Assembly: GCA_964034945.1 (NCBI GenBank)
Contig: OZ035962.1
Location: forward strand, 104,790,034-104,854,033
Reading direction: 5' to 3'
Length of the DNA stretch: 64,000 nt
DNA from: Chrysopilus asiliformis
Taxonomy: Eukaryota; Arthropoda; Insecta; Diptera; Rhagionidae
A program made the translations under genes and the position numbers. A model generated the notes under the pieces. The model was not told the DNA's origin and searched no databases. It saw only the letters and a list, made by a program, of their open reading frames with translations. This document shows, in pieces, positions 33,414 through 46,620 of this stretch. The first letter of the stretch is position 1. Every line of letters starts with the position of its first letter.

Positions 33414-35799
33414 AAAAACAGAACTGACTACAAATCATTTAAATACCGAAAACTAAACTGATTTTAAAACAATCCAAACTAAGCGATTTTTTATTAAAAC
33501 TATTAAAAATATAAGAACGAAAAAAGAACACAAACTGCCACACTAAATTTATTATAATACTTTCCTTTTTGGCAAATGGCGTTTTAGTAATCTTAATTAT
33601 GCTGTCTGATATAATTTCGGCGAACTTGAGGCTATTTTTAAAAATTTATTTTACGAGCCATATGTGATAAATTCCTCACTTATGACATATATTTCTTAAT
33701 GAAAAACAAAGGTTCAGTAGACATTTGAAGACATTAATTAATTATTTATTTTTCCAAAAAAATTTAAAAATATTTTTTTCAGAAAAAAGTTTACTGTGAA
33801 ATTTTTGTGTGATGGTGTTTTTCTTAAGTATTTGAATATTATCTTAGCAAAAGCGTCACATAGAATTTGTGGTTTTGATTGCTTTATATTTGATTATATC
33901 TTGCGTCTTACATGTCATAGAACCGTCTTTTAGCCTAATTCATTTGGATCAGGCACAATAATAAAGCAATAAATTATTCATAAAAATCTGTAACACACAA
34001 TAAGGCTCAGCATTGTTTAGCAATTAATTTTATCGATTGTTAGTTGAAATAATTTATTAGCATGGTTTTTCCATGTTGATGAAAAATGTCAACAGAGATC
34101 TGATAAAATCAATCATCAACACCAGCGTTCATCACGACGTTACAGTTTACCCAAAATAACCCCAAAACAACCTCAACATTAACCCAAAAGAATGGAGTTT
34201 TTCTTGCTGACTTTTTAATTTTTGACCCTAGAATTAATTTGACAAATTTATTCTTAATTTCATGTTTTAAAAAAATTAAATCTTAATTACAGCGTTTGAA
34301 TTTATTATGCTTTCGTAACTGTTTATATAGAATTTTGGGGGAAAAATATGAAATTGTTGTATTTACCCTGTCTGCTCTTCTGACACTCCTTTCACAACAT
34401 TACGTTTTTGTTTTGAAATACACAATCGTAGAGTTTAAAGGAACGAACATAATGCTTCTAAGGCAATTTACTACACTAAGGGAACCTTAATATCGTTTTT
34501 ATCCTTCACAGATTTTCACCCCTCGACATGCCGTCTAAATTATGACCCATAATAATTTATTTAGTTTGCACGAAAAGGGATTAACCCGGCAGACCGTCTG
34601 ACATTTTTCCAATGTGTTCATATATTTTCAAGAATTATGTGTTCGGATTCATGCACACCCCCAACAAAAGCATTTAACATGAACAAAAACAAAAATTAAC
34701 GGTTTCACCTCAACGTGGGAGGTTGAAAAGAAACAATTCCACAAAAGTAATAAGAGGAATTTCTTAAATCTTTATATTTCTGAAAATGAAATAAAAAATA
34801 TTTGATTTTCGAGGAAAAAAGGCGACAGTAAAAAATCAAAAAGATTTTGATGCAAAGCCTAGTCAACCATAATTTCATAGATAAGAATATTTTAGCATTT
34901 TCTTTCAAAAAAAATTAACTGTTTTCAAGAAAAACACGACAAGTGCTTCACGGAACCAAAACAAAAATTATCTACACTCAACCTGATCAACTTTTTGTCA
35001 GGTTAACTCTGACCTCTAGCTGGCTGACAGAGGTTTCCATTGCATGACGTTACATCCTCGAAATGCCTATCTAAGGTCAACTCGTGCAGCTCCCAATGCC
35101 CTACTTCACCTGCTCGTGGCTTAATTTCAGAATTTCTCCGGCCACAGGTCAACACAAGTTTTACTTTCCCTCATGCAGGCGAACGCGCGCCTTGCATAGG
35201 CTAAATTATCCTGCCCGGGGCCAATTACGCCGTATGTAGGTCGTCGAGTTAGCCTCCATTTTTCTGAGTGTAGAGGCTTCAAATTTTGCACACATGCTGG
35301 GGCGGGTTTTGGGAGACCTGGGCCCCTTGTAAAATGTTAAATTCGTATTTTTTTTCGATGTCAAAAAAAGACGAAGTTGCAAGCATTGTCTTTTTGAATA
35401 CAAGTTACTGGTGAAAAAAGTGGTGCTCAAAAGCCTTTTTTTTTAACACATAACTACTAAACTTTAATTGTACAGGCCTTGAACTTCATAAACAATTTTT
35501 TTTAAATGACGGCATTAGAGCTCATCAAAACAAACCTCTTCTGAGGAATAGTGTTCCATGTTCTATAGGCAAAAATTATATTATAAGGCAGGGTGGATTT
35601 TTTAAAGAATTATGCCACATGACAAAAAATTTGACATATTAAGGGTCAAATACACTACAAATATAATTCTATGCGTTAAAAAGAAAGTGACTATAAAATA
35701 ATAGTCCTACTTAATTTACACAGTAATAACTCAGTAGCACCGATACGTCAGGTCAACAGAAAAAAACTCCTCGACTGATAAAGGCAAAAACAAAATAAA
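33414..35799. other. Non-coding; GC-richer patch and one shared motif
   Basis: 35000-35220 is distinctly GC-richer (for example CGAACGCGCGCCTTGCATAG) but carries no coding or RNA signature I recognise. At 35270-35300 GAGGCTTCAAATTTTGCACA appears, the motif found in families F and SC. The rest is AT-rich. Confidence 0.4.
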
Positions 35800-36255
35800 T
35801 CCTATAATATAATACGAGGAATGTCTGTCTGTCTGCACAAACGATCTCGAAAACCCGCCTAACGATTTTCACGAAACTTGGTGGTCAGGGATTTTCGGGG
35901 ACAAGGAATCGATCTAGATAGGTCTCACCCCTGAGAAAATTCCCCTTCGATACCCCTCGCCTGTTATCTTCGAATTGGGTGGTCCGATCTTAATGAAACT
36001 TTACAGTATTAGTAAGGGGGCTAAGGGCTTTCGATTTTTCCAATACAAACCTGACTTTTCCCTCCCCTCGATAACCCTCACTCAACCGATTTCTATAAAA
36101 TTTTGTTATCGCGTGTTAGTTTTATTTCTAGCTTTCTAGGTCGGGAATTTAAAAACTCTGGAAAAGCTGTGTAAGGATAATGTGAATTTAGTTTTTCCCC
36201 AAAAATCAGCAAAAGTAGGATTTTGAGGTCGCCGAGCATGGCTCGGTCTTCCTGG
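35800..36255 (+). mobile_element. Helitron-like non-autonomous element
   Basis: Begins A/TCCTATAATATAATACGAGG, with TGTCTGTCTGTCTGC soon after, and ends with hairpin CCGAGC-ATG-GCTCGG, a 7-nt gap and CTGG/T. This is the full hallmark set: insertion between A and T, 5' TC, 3' hairpin, CTRR. No Rep/helicase gene. A related fragment lies at 32650-32901. Confidence 0.72.
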
Positions 36256-38145
36256 TACTGCTTATTATCAGGCAAAAACCTTTCGTATTTCAAAATGAAC
36301 AAAAATATAAAACACTTAGAATAAAACATTTAAAATATGATTTTACATAACTCTTCCATCCTTTAAAATCCAATTGGAGCCAATTTTTATGAATCAACTT
36401 TCAAATGCAAAAAAACTCCACGTGTTGCGAACTCATCGAACTGAGTCGATAGAAATATGTCCCACGGACTTGCAGGGCGTCGTTATGATTTTGATTTTCA
36501 ATTGATTTTAGTACATCCCTTTTTATATGTAAGAAAGATAAACTTGTTAGCTTTTTTCCAAACTAGCATAGTTAAAGTCACCGTGTGAAACCGAATCCAA
36601 CTACAAGTATTAGCCGTAAAGAAAACTTAAATGCGTCCGCTCAAAAAACAAAATAACTTTTGTGGGAAAAACTCATTAATACAATATATATATTATACAA
36701 TACAATAATTTTCACATTACTTAATTCTACATATATAAGCTACATTTGTTATGTTTCTTTCTTTATTAGAACCTGTCATGTACTTCGCCAAAAAATCTGT
36801 GATTTCTCAAATATTTGTATTGATTTTGTTCAGTTTACAATTCCCGTAGAAACATCTCTTAATCTGATTGACGTACTTAGAGAAATTTAAATAAAATATT
36901 TATGCAAAGAAAAGGATTTTGATTCGTTTTAAATAAATATTAGTGAAAGATCGATATTATCTAGGTATGCAAATCAAAAAAATCCATCTGTCTCAATATA
37001 AGATATTAAAAGGTTCGAAGAATACCTCAAATTTTATTTATCGTTCACTTCCACTTGAATTCATTTTGCAACTACTTTTAAAAACCTGCTGAGTTCTTCA
37101 CATTTCACTAATAAGCTTTCGTCAGAATTTTAATTTTATACATTTTTATCAGAACCAAATATACACACTATCTGCGTAAACTTCTAATTAGTCATAAAAT
37201 TTTCCCACGGTACGTACGCAATTCGATTTTTTAGCCCTGATGAGTTTTGTGAATTTTGTTAAACCGACCCGACGTATTGAACATACAACAGAAACTGACG
37301 AGATTGGAAATTTGGTTTATTTTTGTATAACAAAAACACTATGGAAAATAAAAAAGAAATATAAAACATTTGACGCTTTAAAACGCACACCGAAATATTT
37401 TTCAGATGACTATCTAATATATTTTTTTACTACCAACTATTTTGTATATTTTTATTCAAATTTATCGCTATACTTGAATGAAATCAGAAGAAAATAAAAT
37501 CCAAACTGACGTAACATTTTTACGCTGGGAAATGGTGAAAAAGTCTTGTTAAGTGCACAACATTTCAATGTAATTAAACAAATTAATCTGGCGTTTATTG
37601 TACTTAAGAAAAAAATATTGGTTTATTTTTAATTTTATTCTCCAAACGAGATAATTATCTGACATCGTCTTATTTGTTTACTCTTACTAGACAAATGCTC
37701 ATTGCGTATTTGAAGGCAGGGTGGATTTTTTAAATAAAACAATATGTAACTTTTAAAATTGCCAGAGTCTTTAGATAATTACAGGCGTCGCTCGATTATA
37801 AGAAGCTTTGATATACGACACAAAATGTTTTGTTTACGGTTTTGTTATATGAGCAGAAAATTTTCATATACAACAGGACGCTTCATCACCTCAAAAAAAT
37901 GATTTTTAAATTACGCAAAACTGATTTATTCCAAACTTGAGCAAGACATTTTCACCTCTATTAATTCGCACAATACATAAATCAAAAATGACAGAAAAAA
38001 TGCAATTTGGCCCACTTAAAAATGTCACAAATCGAGGGACGTCTAGAAAAGAGAATTATTATGAAAAATTTTCTTGAAACATAGAAAAAATCATGAAATA
38101 CAGCCAAAACCAAATCAAAATATAGTTAAACATTAATATTCTGAT
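36256..38145. other. Non-coding; small F-type fragment
   Basis: 36333-36415 has ATATGATTTTACATAACTC and TTTAAAATCCAATTGGAG, resembling family F in reverse. ORFs 36660-36890 and 37240-37497 are lysine/tyrosine/phenylalanine-rich and unrecognised. Confidence 0.35.
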
Positions 38146-38724
38146 GCAGTGGTTATTAACCTTTTTAGTCGGCAACCCTTGAATCTTATATCACGTCCTT
38201 GGACTCCTTGAAATTTGTTTTGAATCATTTTGAACAACACTTAATACCAAGACTGTTTTATGATTGCTTATTACTAATAATATGTTTTATACTACCATCT
38301 TATCCGATTTCCCAAAAGGAAAGTTTATGCTAGTCCCCTAGAAGGATTTTCCCCTGTAGCTTTTGAACCTCTTAACGGAGAACATTGAACCGCATTGCTT
38401 TGGATTGCTTGAGATGGTGCAGATGTTTTTAGCCATGTTTTCAACAGGGGTTCCCCTCCCCTCTTATCGCCTCACCTGTTTTCTCATAAACTAGTCAACG
38501 GTTTTCTCCATTGGATAGAGGACTCTGTAGAGAGCATACATGTACCACACAAAAAATTATTGTCTTCTCCATTTCTAACCTCCCGTCCTGCTACATCTAA
38601 AAATAGTGAACGATTTTTAACGCCTTGAGACTTTTTTGTAGAAATCTGAAATTTTCCACTCGTACCTCCAAAAATATGTTCTGACATCTCAGAATTGGTG
38701 GAACCCTATGTTGGGAACCCCAGT
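38146..38724. mobile_element. hAT-like remnant
   Basis: Left CAGTGGTTATTAACCTTTTT and right end, in complement ACTGGGGTTCCCAACATAGG, are of the CAGTGGTTCTCAACC style common at hAT termini. The inverted repeats are imperfect, there is no clean 8-bp duplication and no transposase frame. Confidence 0.5.
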
Positions 38725-40682
38725 TCTAAGGGTACCTACAATGTAACACTATTCAACTTTAAAAACTTTTATTAGAATTTGGTCTAAAAAAATGTATACG
38801 TAATACATATTAAACAACTTTAACGAGCGATGATCCATTCCGTACATCCATAGTTTTTTTTTTTTTTGTAATTTCCTCACATTTAAATATTCATGAGCTG
38901 TAGTGGAATTTATACCGAAGTTTTAATATTTCAATATTTTAATAATTCAAAAGATGACTAAGCAACAAGGTAACACATTTTTCATTATTAAAATCGCATT
39001 TCTATTCCCCGATGGTACGAAACGTTAATTAAAATTTTAATAAAAAATCAATATCAGTACAGAAAACATACCATATGCCGATGCTTTTTTCAAATCAACA
39101 GTCAAAGTAACAATTTGACATTATTAAATTCGATCTTCTTTTGTTAATTCTAATTAATATTTTAGTTGTAATTCAACAAAATCCATCAAAATAGTCGTTC
39201 TATTCTTATCTACAGCTTTTGGCCTAAGAAATCTTTTTAAAGTTAACATGCACACTAATTCTATGAAAGGACTTTTTGAGGTTACTTTCAAAAAATAAAA
39301 CTTTGGCTGGGTTAGCAATGACCATGGGAAATGTAATGATGAAAATTTAATTCCCACTAGTCACAAACACACATGTCTCTTAATGAATGACGTCCTTTCC
39401 ATCTTTATTTAGCCACTGAAAACTCAAAACTCTTCCATATTTCATCAAATTCATAAGAAATGAAAATAAAAACAACCTAGCTTTTTAAACGAAATATGTA
39501 TAAAGGATTGTGGAAAACCACGCAAAAACAGCTGAGACTACGATGAGTAATTCAAAGGATTAGGTGAAACGTTAATAACAAAAAATAGGGCAAATGAAAT
39601 AGAACCATACCATACCTAGAAAAAGAAAACTTCCATTCAACGACCACAACACAATTGAAGGTAGCTTCACCAGTCTTGACTAAATGACTAACAGAGGGAA
39701 AAGCGTTTTGCAGACTATAACCATACGAACCTAATCAGACCACCCTCTGACCTAGCTTATACCCTGAGGTGAACAAAGTTTAATAACAATATATGCTATA
39801 GTCTTGGTCTAGTTCAGCCATCGACTTCGACTGATGAGACTAAAACTGAAACTATACCAGCCTCAAACCTATATTATGGCTACAAAACAGGCATTTGCTT
39901 TTAAAGGACCTTCCGCGTCACCGATAAGGGTTTTAGTCCGCTCGATTCACTCCTAAGTTTTTTTATTACTATTTGTTTTCGTAACAAAATTTCCATTGGT
40001 TAGTTACCAAATGGAGTGTAAGACGAAACTTTTCTTACATACACAAATACCCATGTATGTTTAGAAAAATATAAATATGTGTTAACTGAAAGCAAAAAAA
40101 ATTCAATATCAACTTCAAGTCGATTTGCGACGGTCCTTTCACCTGCAGTAGATTCTACAGGACTTTTACAATAAAAATAATTCAAATGTATACAAAGATT
40201 TTTTTTTCTGGATATTTTCCGACTTATTCATGTACAACATAAATTCCATCCTAAATCATTGGCTCTGAATTGCGTGTCTTTGTCCTGTTTGTTACTGTTT
40301 TAAGTGAAATTAAAGAGACTGTGGTTAGGATATTATGCTTAAGGAAATATCTTGATGGTACCTTAAAAGCATCTCAAGAAATGAACGAAATGAATTGAGT
40401 GCTAGGAAGATGTACTTAATTTTATTCTTATTTGTACCACAAAATTTCAGATATGTTAAAGGAAATTGGCAACTTTATCATCAGGATTTTGCCCATTTTC
40501 CCAACCCGAAATAATAAAGCAAATACCTTAAAATTAGGTTACCGAAATTCTAGTAAGTTTAAGACGGTATTTTTAGGTTTAATGTTTTTAATACTGTTTG
40601 TACACTCAAAGGATTATTCTTCCATAATTTCCATTCCAAAACTTGTACTGAATAAATTATTGGTTTGTTGATATTGCAAATT
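38725..40682. other. Non-coding, nothing recognised
   Basis: AT-rich; no supported feature. Confidence 0.4.
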
Positions 40683-41200
40683 TTTATACTCTATATGATA
40701 TATCATATAGAAGTACATTAGACTTTGTATACCGTTTGTAAACCATCAACCAATCATCAGACACTAGAACAAACTACACCAGGGTGTTAGGGACGACAAA
40801 ATATTTTGATTTCTCAATAGCTGTCCGTCTGTATGTCCGTCCGTGAACACCATACCTTTCGAATGGCTTGAGCTAGAGACTTGAAATTTTGTATATCTGC
40901 GCTTCTCATAAACAGCTAGGCTAAATTCTTGAACGGGAAAAATTAGACCATTTCTTCCCCCCTCCCCCAAACAAACGAAAAAGTTTAAGTTTTTTGCGAC
41001 TATCTCGAAAACGGTGAGTCATATTGAAAAATTTATGAAGTTAAAATCTGTTTAGAATATGATTTTACAAACCAGTTCCATACATTAATATTTGAACGGA
41101 CCACTCCTTTCCCCCTCTCTCATACAAATGGATTTTTTTTTAAATAAAATGGATTTTTTTTAAATAAAATGGATTTTTTTCAAATAAATTTTGTCTGTTA
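40683..41200 (-). repeat. Diverged copy of repeat family F with a 3x tandem
   Basis: In reverse orientation: terminal palindrome TATATGATATATCATATA, ATACCGTTTGTAAACC, ACACCAGGGTGTTAGG, CTGTCCGTCTG, GAGCTAGAGACTTGAAATTT, ATCTCGAAAACGGTGAG and a weak TATGATTTTACAAACC block. At 41128-41188 a ~20-bp unit ATGGATTTTTTTTAAATAAA repeats three times. Confidence 0.72.
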
Positions 41201-43185
41201 TCATATAGAGTATTCGACGATTGGCCCCTGGCAATTGTAACTTTTCTTATGTTCTTATTCTTTTATTTTTCAAATTTATGTTGCGTTCATATTAAAATAG
41301 TAACTGCAGGAACCTGTAGTCATTAATATAAATAATTTTGTGCCCTTCTCGTTGATAATATGTACGTGTATCGGAATAAATTTTTAATATCGTCTTATTT
41401 ATTTAGTATTTTGAACCAGAAACTGGAAATAAAAGACTTATGAATAATTGCATTATACAGGCATTCGTTTAAATGATGTAAAACTAGAGCCTTCTTGTCT
41501 GTATTGACAGGTGCTGTAAATTTACGATAAGCAAAAACTTTTGCTGAATTTTTTGACAACACGCAATACCAACTTTCAAAAAAAAACCCCCCAGAATGGT
41601 TACGTGTCTATTTTTTCGCCAAAAAGAATTATAAATCAACAGATGATAGTCATAAGTTCAAATACCATATGTCTGGTTTAAAAATACAGACAGCCGATAA
41701 AATAATTATATTACAAGGGACCTCTGTATCATAAAATTATCGAAATATGAGCGATTGACACAATAAAGTAAATGCCATAAGTTGAATAATTAACTGAAAT
41801 CAATCATACAAGAAATATCTGAGAAAAAATATTCCTTACGTCTTATTGCCAACGGCAGGAAAGAACTTTTTGCATTATGAAAAACACGAGGTATATTAGA
41901 ATCGATATTTAATCTTAATATTTAATACTCACAGGTATATGCACTTGTGTGTGCACTTTTCATAAAATACAACTTAAAAAAACGCTTTTCTAAAAATATT
42001 TCATTTGAAAAAACCCCGTGGGAAAATCTGCAAACTTCTAAAGAATTTACGGACTTTACATACAGTGAATTGAGAACCGTGGGATCTACAACACTTTAAA
42101 AACTCCTTTCTTTTATATACTCTATAAAAGTAGAGCTAAGTCTGCCTTAGGCTACTCGTCAGTTGCAACGTTTTTCAAATAGATTGACCGGTTGAAAAAA
42201 AAAACTGTTTACATTTTACTAAAAGTCAAATAGTGTAATGTAAAGTAAATGGCAATTATATTATATTTTTTCCAGCTATAGAAAATTGCTAAAAGTTTTT
42301 ATTCCTTATTTCCATGTAACCGTGAGCAATTTTGCTCGTTAAAATCCTTCAAGGTAAAGATTTCTAAAGGTTTATGCCTCCTTTAGTTAAAAAAAATTAC
42401 AAGTGCACTTCTTCTCTTTATAAAATTTACATTCCACAGCAAAAAAAAGCTCACTTGAAATTTGAAACCCGTGATCATAATACTTATATTTGTAAAGGTA
42501 TTTTTTTATGTGATGAGCATTTCATTACCGTAAACATTATATTCAAGTAACACATGCTTGTAATTGAAACTGTTTACTTTAAAGAGCACCAATAGGTATT
42601 CTGTATACATCATATATACAAGTTAAATGAAAATAACGTATTGAGGAGGTATTTGAATATGTTTGAGACAGTAAAAAAGTTTACTTCTCATAAAAATTAC
42701 TTGATATAAAGCTCTTTAATCGTTGAAACAAATGTTTTAACAGGTACGAAGCTTAATATCCAGGATCATAAACGCGATTCGTCTTTGCCGTTTTATTACA
42801 CCAATAATAAAATTTCCATATGAAAATGGTGATTTCAGGAAACCCGTGTTAGACTTTATTATTTCTGGAACTCAAAAAAATACAAGTATGTTGCCATTTG
42901 ATTTCCGAAGGAATATAAGAAAATTCATTCAAATCTACTTTTTTATATTATTATTATTAAAGATTACTACTATGAAACATGATGTGGATGAGTATATGGT
43001 TCACATGTTTATGTGTAGTTCCTTACTATGCATGGCTGGCTTTCAGTGCACCGGATGCCAAAAATAGTTTTATTATTCAGTACTTACATTTCAGTTGACT
43101 TTCACTAAACCTGCTAGTATATCTAATAATCTAAAAATGGAATATGTTAAGCCACTTTTATCTAACAAAAACCGTAAAAAAGAAA
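41201..43185. other. Non-coding, nothing recognised
   Basis: ATAGAGTATTCGACGATTGG at about 41212 echoes the end of the diverged F copy at 6650. An ORF at 42846-43067 shows no recognisable domain. Confidence 0.35.
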
Positions 43186-43380
43186 ATATCAGTTGTGATC
43201 AACACAGAACTTTCCTCTATATTATTTTTTCAAATCTCTTGCGAACCGTTAAAGATACGTAAAAACCGTTAAAGGGAAAAATGTAGAAAATTTTATTTCC
43301 TATAAATATGCATTTTTCTTTTAAAATCTCTCAAAAACTATGTTCTTTTAACATAGTTTTCGAGAGATTTTCAAAAAACT

Positions 43381-44075
43381 GGGGTGGCTTCATGTAACTT
43401 ATTTTCGATCGACTAATTAGTCGAAGGAAATTTTCCGTCGACCAAAACTGATTAAACAGGCGGACACTCACTCTGATGAACACGATATAAGAGTCTTTTC
43501 TGGTTAATTTGGGGTCGCCGAATCCGAATCTGATAGTAATTTGACTGTACAAGCTCTACTTTTTCCGATATGGTGGGTAACTTATTAAATGGTTTAAATA
43601 TTTGTTGACGCGACAACACTGATGCATGAGAAGGTCGAAAATCCCCGGCCTATATACTAACAAAAACGCTGTCGGAAGATAGCCCGCTGTTGTGTCTGTA
43701 TGGGGTTGCGATGGAACTGGGATTCGTATTGAGAACGTTGAAGTGATCAGTCGCATAACCAACAGGCGAAGGGAGCAACAGTTGGTTAATCGATACCCAC
43801 CGTCAGTTATTAATTTTTCTCAATTAATAGCGATTCTACTTAACCCTGTTATCAAGTTAACATATTTATAATCTGGAAGTCAACAATTATTTTTTCCTTC
43901 ATATTTGAAAAAGTAGAGCTGGTACAGCCAAACTACTGCCAGATTCGGATTCAGCGACCCCAAATTACCCAGAAAATACTGTTATATCGTGTGCACCAGA
44001 GTTAGTTTCTGCTTGTTTAATCAGTTTTGGTCGACTACAGATTTCCTTCGACTAGTTAGTCGATCGAAAAAGAGT
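43381..44075. mobile_element. TIR MITE, copy M2, carrying a nested element
   Basis: GGGGTGGCTTCATGTAACTT at the left and CGACTAGTTAGTCGATCG at the right match M1 (21611-22041) along their length, except that the last ~20 bp of the right terminus are missing and 258 bp are inserted at 43604. Confidence 0.82.
43604..43861. mobile_element. 258-bp MITE with 6-bp target duplication ATATTT
   Basis: Inserted in M2; flanked by ATATTT at 43598-43603 and 43862-43867, where the empty site in M1 has a single copy. Ends GTTGACGCGACAACA and, in complement, GTTAACTTGATAACA form an imperfect inverted repeat. GC-richer than its host. On the minus strand, TGGTTATGCGACTG and TACGAATCCCAG loosely resemble tRNA A and B boxes, so a SINE is an alternative. 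Confidence 0.82.
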
Positions 44076-44470
44076 TTTTCTGACTTTTGTTCAAATATCT
44101 TGAGAACCGTTAGAGATACTAGAAAACCATTAAACCTAAAATGTTGAAAATTTGATATCTTTAAATTTTGTTATACTCATTTTATCACAAAAGCGCATAA
44201 GTTTCGAGAAATTAGAAAAAAAACGGTGTTTGTATGAAAGATACTTGTATGAAAGGTATGAAAGGTACTCGTTAGAGCTACCGTAACTTTTCCAAAAGTT
44301 GATAAAAAACTACGATTTTCATAAAACTTATTTACAAAAAATTTCAAGCTAGGTCAACGCGTTCTCGAGTTATTTAAGATACCGCAATTTCGGTTTTCCC
44401 GATTTAGTCTGAAACTACGCATTTTTTAGAAGTTTTGTGTAACACAAGTTGGAGACAGTGAAATTTTCTA

Positions 44471-45619
44471 GACTTTTGTGTTTTAATAGTATTTTAAACC
44501 GTTATCAAAATATACCGTAATTTAAAAAAATTCAATTTTTTTTTGCGATTCTCTCGAAAACCACCGGGTTTTCGGTGGTTCAATGAATGAGGTGAATTGA
44601 AGAGAATAATATTTTCCACATTTTTGTCTTTTATGGTTATGCGATATATTTAACGTTTTTAAAATATTTTCATCAAAATGTAAAAAAAGATTCTTGCAAA
44701 CTAACAGTTTTTCGAGAACACTTAAGGGAAACATAAAAGATCTTAAAATTCTCTACATTTTTACCTTTTACCGTAAATCAATATCTTTTACTTTCATCGA
44801 GACATTTCAAGTTTTGTAAAAAAATGTTTATTGGGAACTAATATTTTACATGACGGGTTATAGTGAAAATTGCGTCGGGCGTAGATTTTGTATAAGAAAG
44901 TCATTTGCCGTCCACATCAGATATTTTATATTCAATTAATTGCAATTCTTAATCTGGGTTCTATCGAATTTTTCAATGCTACCAGTGCATTCGATTTTCA
45001 CATATTATAACCCTGAATGTAGTAATATATTATAGATAAAGAAATACAGATAAAGAGATACAACACAAACTACCACATTGGAGGAATCCACCATAATGAA
45101 ATAATAATCCAATTTCGTTTTCACCCTCTTGGGGGCTGGTAGGTATTGAATTTCCTTGTTCTGTACGTACAAGAGTCAGAACCACTTGATAAATCGCAAA
45201 GGATGTTAACAAATCAAATTCCAGCATCATTACATGTCTGAAATATGAGTGAGATCCTGGAAATGAGACTAGTACTCCATCATTTTTGGCAAGTGCTGAA
45301 TTCATAAAAATCAATTTTTAATCTGCAATCAACCGCTGCTTATATTGAGTCCAAAGTTATTGCGTAGGTCAACTTTTATTAATAGTATCATCATTACTTC
45401 ACGCAAAAATATATTCATGTATTTTTTTCTGGAAGAATTTGGTGTTTGCACAAGGGCAAATCCAGAGAGATTTGTTATTTATAAAAATTGCGATATAGTA
45501 ACTAGATACATATGTATATAAATTCACATACATAAATTCACATATTTTTAGCATTTAAGAAAAAATGTGCCCATTTGAACATATTTTTACAAGCTTTGAT
45601 TTAGTTTCAGTTGTTAGTT
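44471..45619. other. Non-coding, nothing recognised
   Basis: ORFs at 44522-44734 and 45030-45314 (minus) have no recognisable features. Confidence 0.35.
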
Positions 45620-46026
45620 TGTTTGTATTTATATTTGTTAGGGTCAAATCTTGTAATCTAAGTTTTATCCACTTCACTCATCCGATTGAGTTGAAATTTT
45701 GCACACATACATAACTCCGATGACAATGTAATATGTGTACCCATCGTGCAAGGTCTTAAATAAAACAGCTTTGAAAAATAACTCAGGAAAAACAAAATGG
45801 CTTCTAAAAAGGATCAAATAAAATTATTCTTTTTTTTTAAACCAACTTACAATAAAAATATACTGTATACTAAAATTTAAAAAAAACGTATGTATTTGGT
45901 CTCAAAAAAAAAAGCAAGATAAAAGTTAATATATAAAAACTCTCAACGCTTTTATCTTGCTTCGAAAAATTCTTTTTGATTTTCATCAGGCTTTTAACAT
46001 TAGACAGGCCTGTAGGATGGCTTTTA
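45620..46026 (-). mobile_element. SC composite element, copy B (short, inverted)
   Basis: 45641-45760 is the SC tail in reverse (GGGTCAAATCTTGTAATC, GAGTTGAAATTTTGCACAC, ACTCCGATGACAATG, compare 16197-16300). A hairpin AAGCAAGATAAAAG... with CTTTTATCTTGCTT follows at about 45914-45962, then CATCAGGCTTTTAACATTAG. There is no 122-bp array. Confidence 0.68.
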
Positions 46027-46045
46027 ATTTTTTGGCTCGATCAAT

Positions 46046-46620
46046 CAATCTGGCAATTATTGAAAACCCGTATGGTGATATGGCATTGTTCGAAGTTTAA
46101 GAGAACGGCGAACAGTTGTATCAAAATTCCACTTTGAAGTCAAATTTTTCAAAAAGATTTTTTAAAATTTATTCCAATTGGATTTTGATGCATGGGAGTT
46201 TTACGTAGAATTATATCCTAAATAACTTTTGTTCCTGCACTTTTTTGATAAGATGCACGGTTTTTGAGATATTCGCAAAAATCGTTTTCGTTCGTATGGG
46301 GGGTACCCCCCCTAATGGTCCATTTTTGCCCCTTAACGAACTTAGCCTCGCATTTTACGAAAAACGGATCTGTGCAAAATTTCAAGTCTATCTCAATCCG
46401 TGCGCCCGCAATCCGCGCCACAGACGGACAAACGGACGGACAGACGGACAGACGAAAAGACGGACAGACGGACAGACGAACATATGGACAGACAGACAAA
46501 CGGACGGACGGACATGCAAAACACACTGGTGTAATTCATTTTTTGTGTGATGACGGGATCTTGGCGTTACAAACGGTAAGGCAAATTTAATATACCCTTT
46601 GGTTTCACCATACGGGTATA
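46046..46620 (+). repeat. Repeat family F, copy 5
   Basis: CAATCTGGCAATTATTG to CACCATACGGGTATA, with TAATGGTCCATTTTTGCCC, AAATTTCAAGTC and a GACG/GACA microsatellite at 46423-46515. It begins about 20 bp after SC copy B. Confidence 0.9.

Larger units (their letters stand above)
43186..44470 (+). repeat. Repeat family R, copy 2, interrupted by nested MITEs
   Basis: Left part (43186-43380) begins AATATCAGTTGTGATCAACA as in R copy 1 and includes a hairpin at about 43323-43372 (AAAATCTCTCAAAAACTATG with its complement). Right part (from about 44076) resumes CAAATATCTTGAGAACCGTT and related lines. The M2 MITE separates the two parts. Confidence 0.6.
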
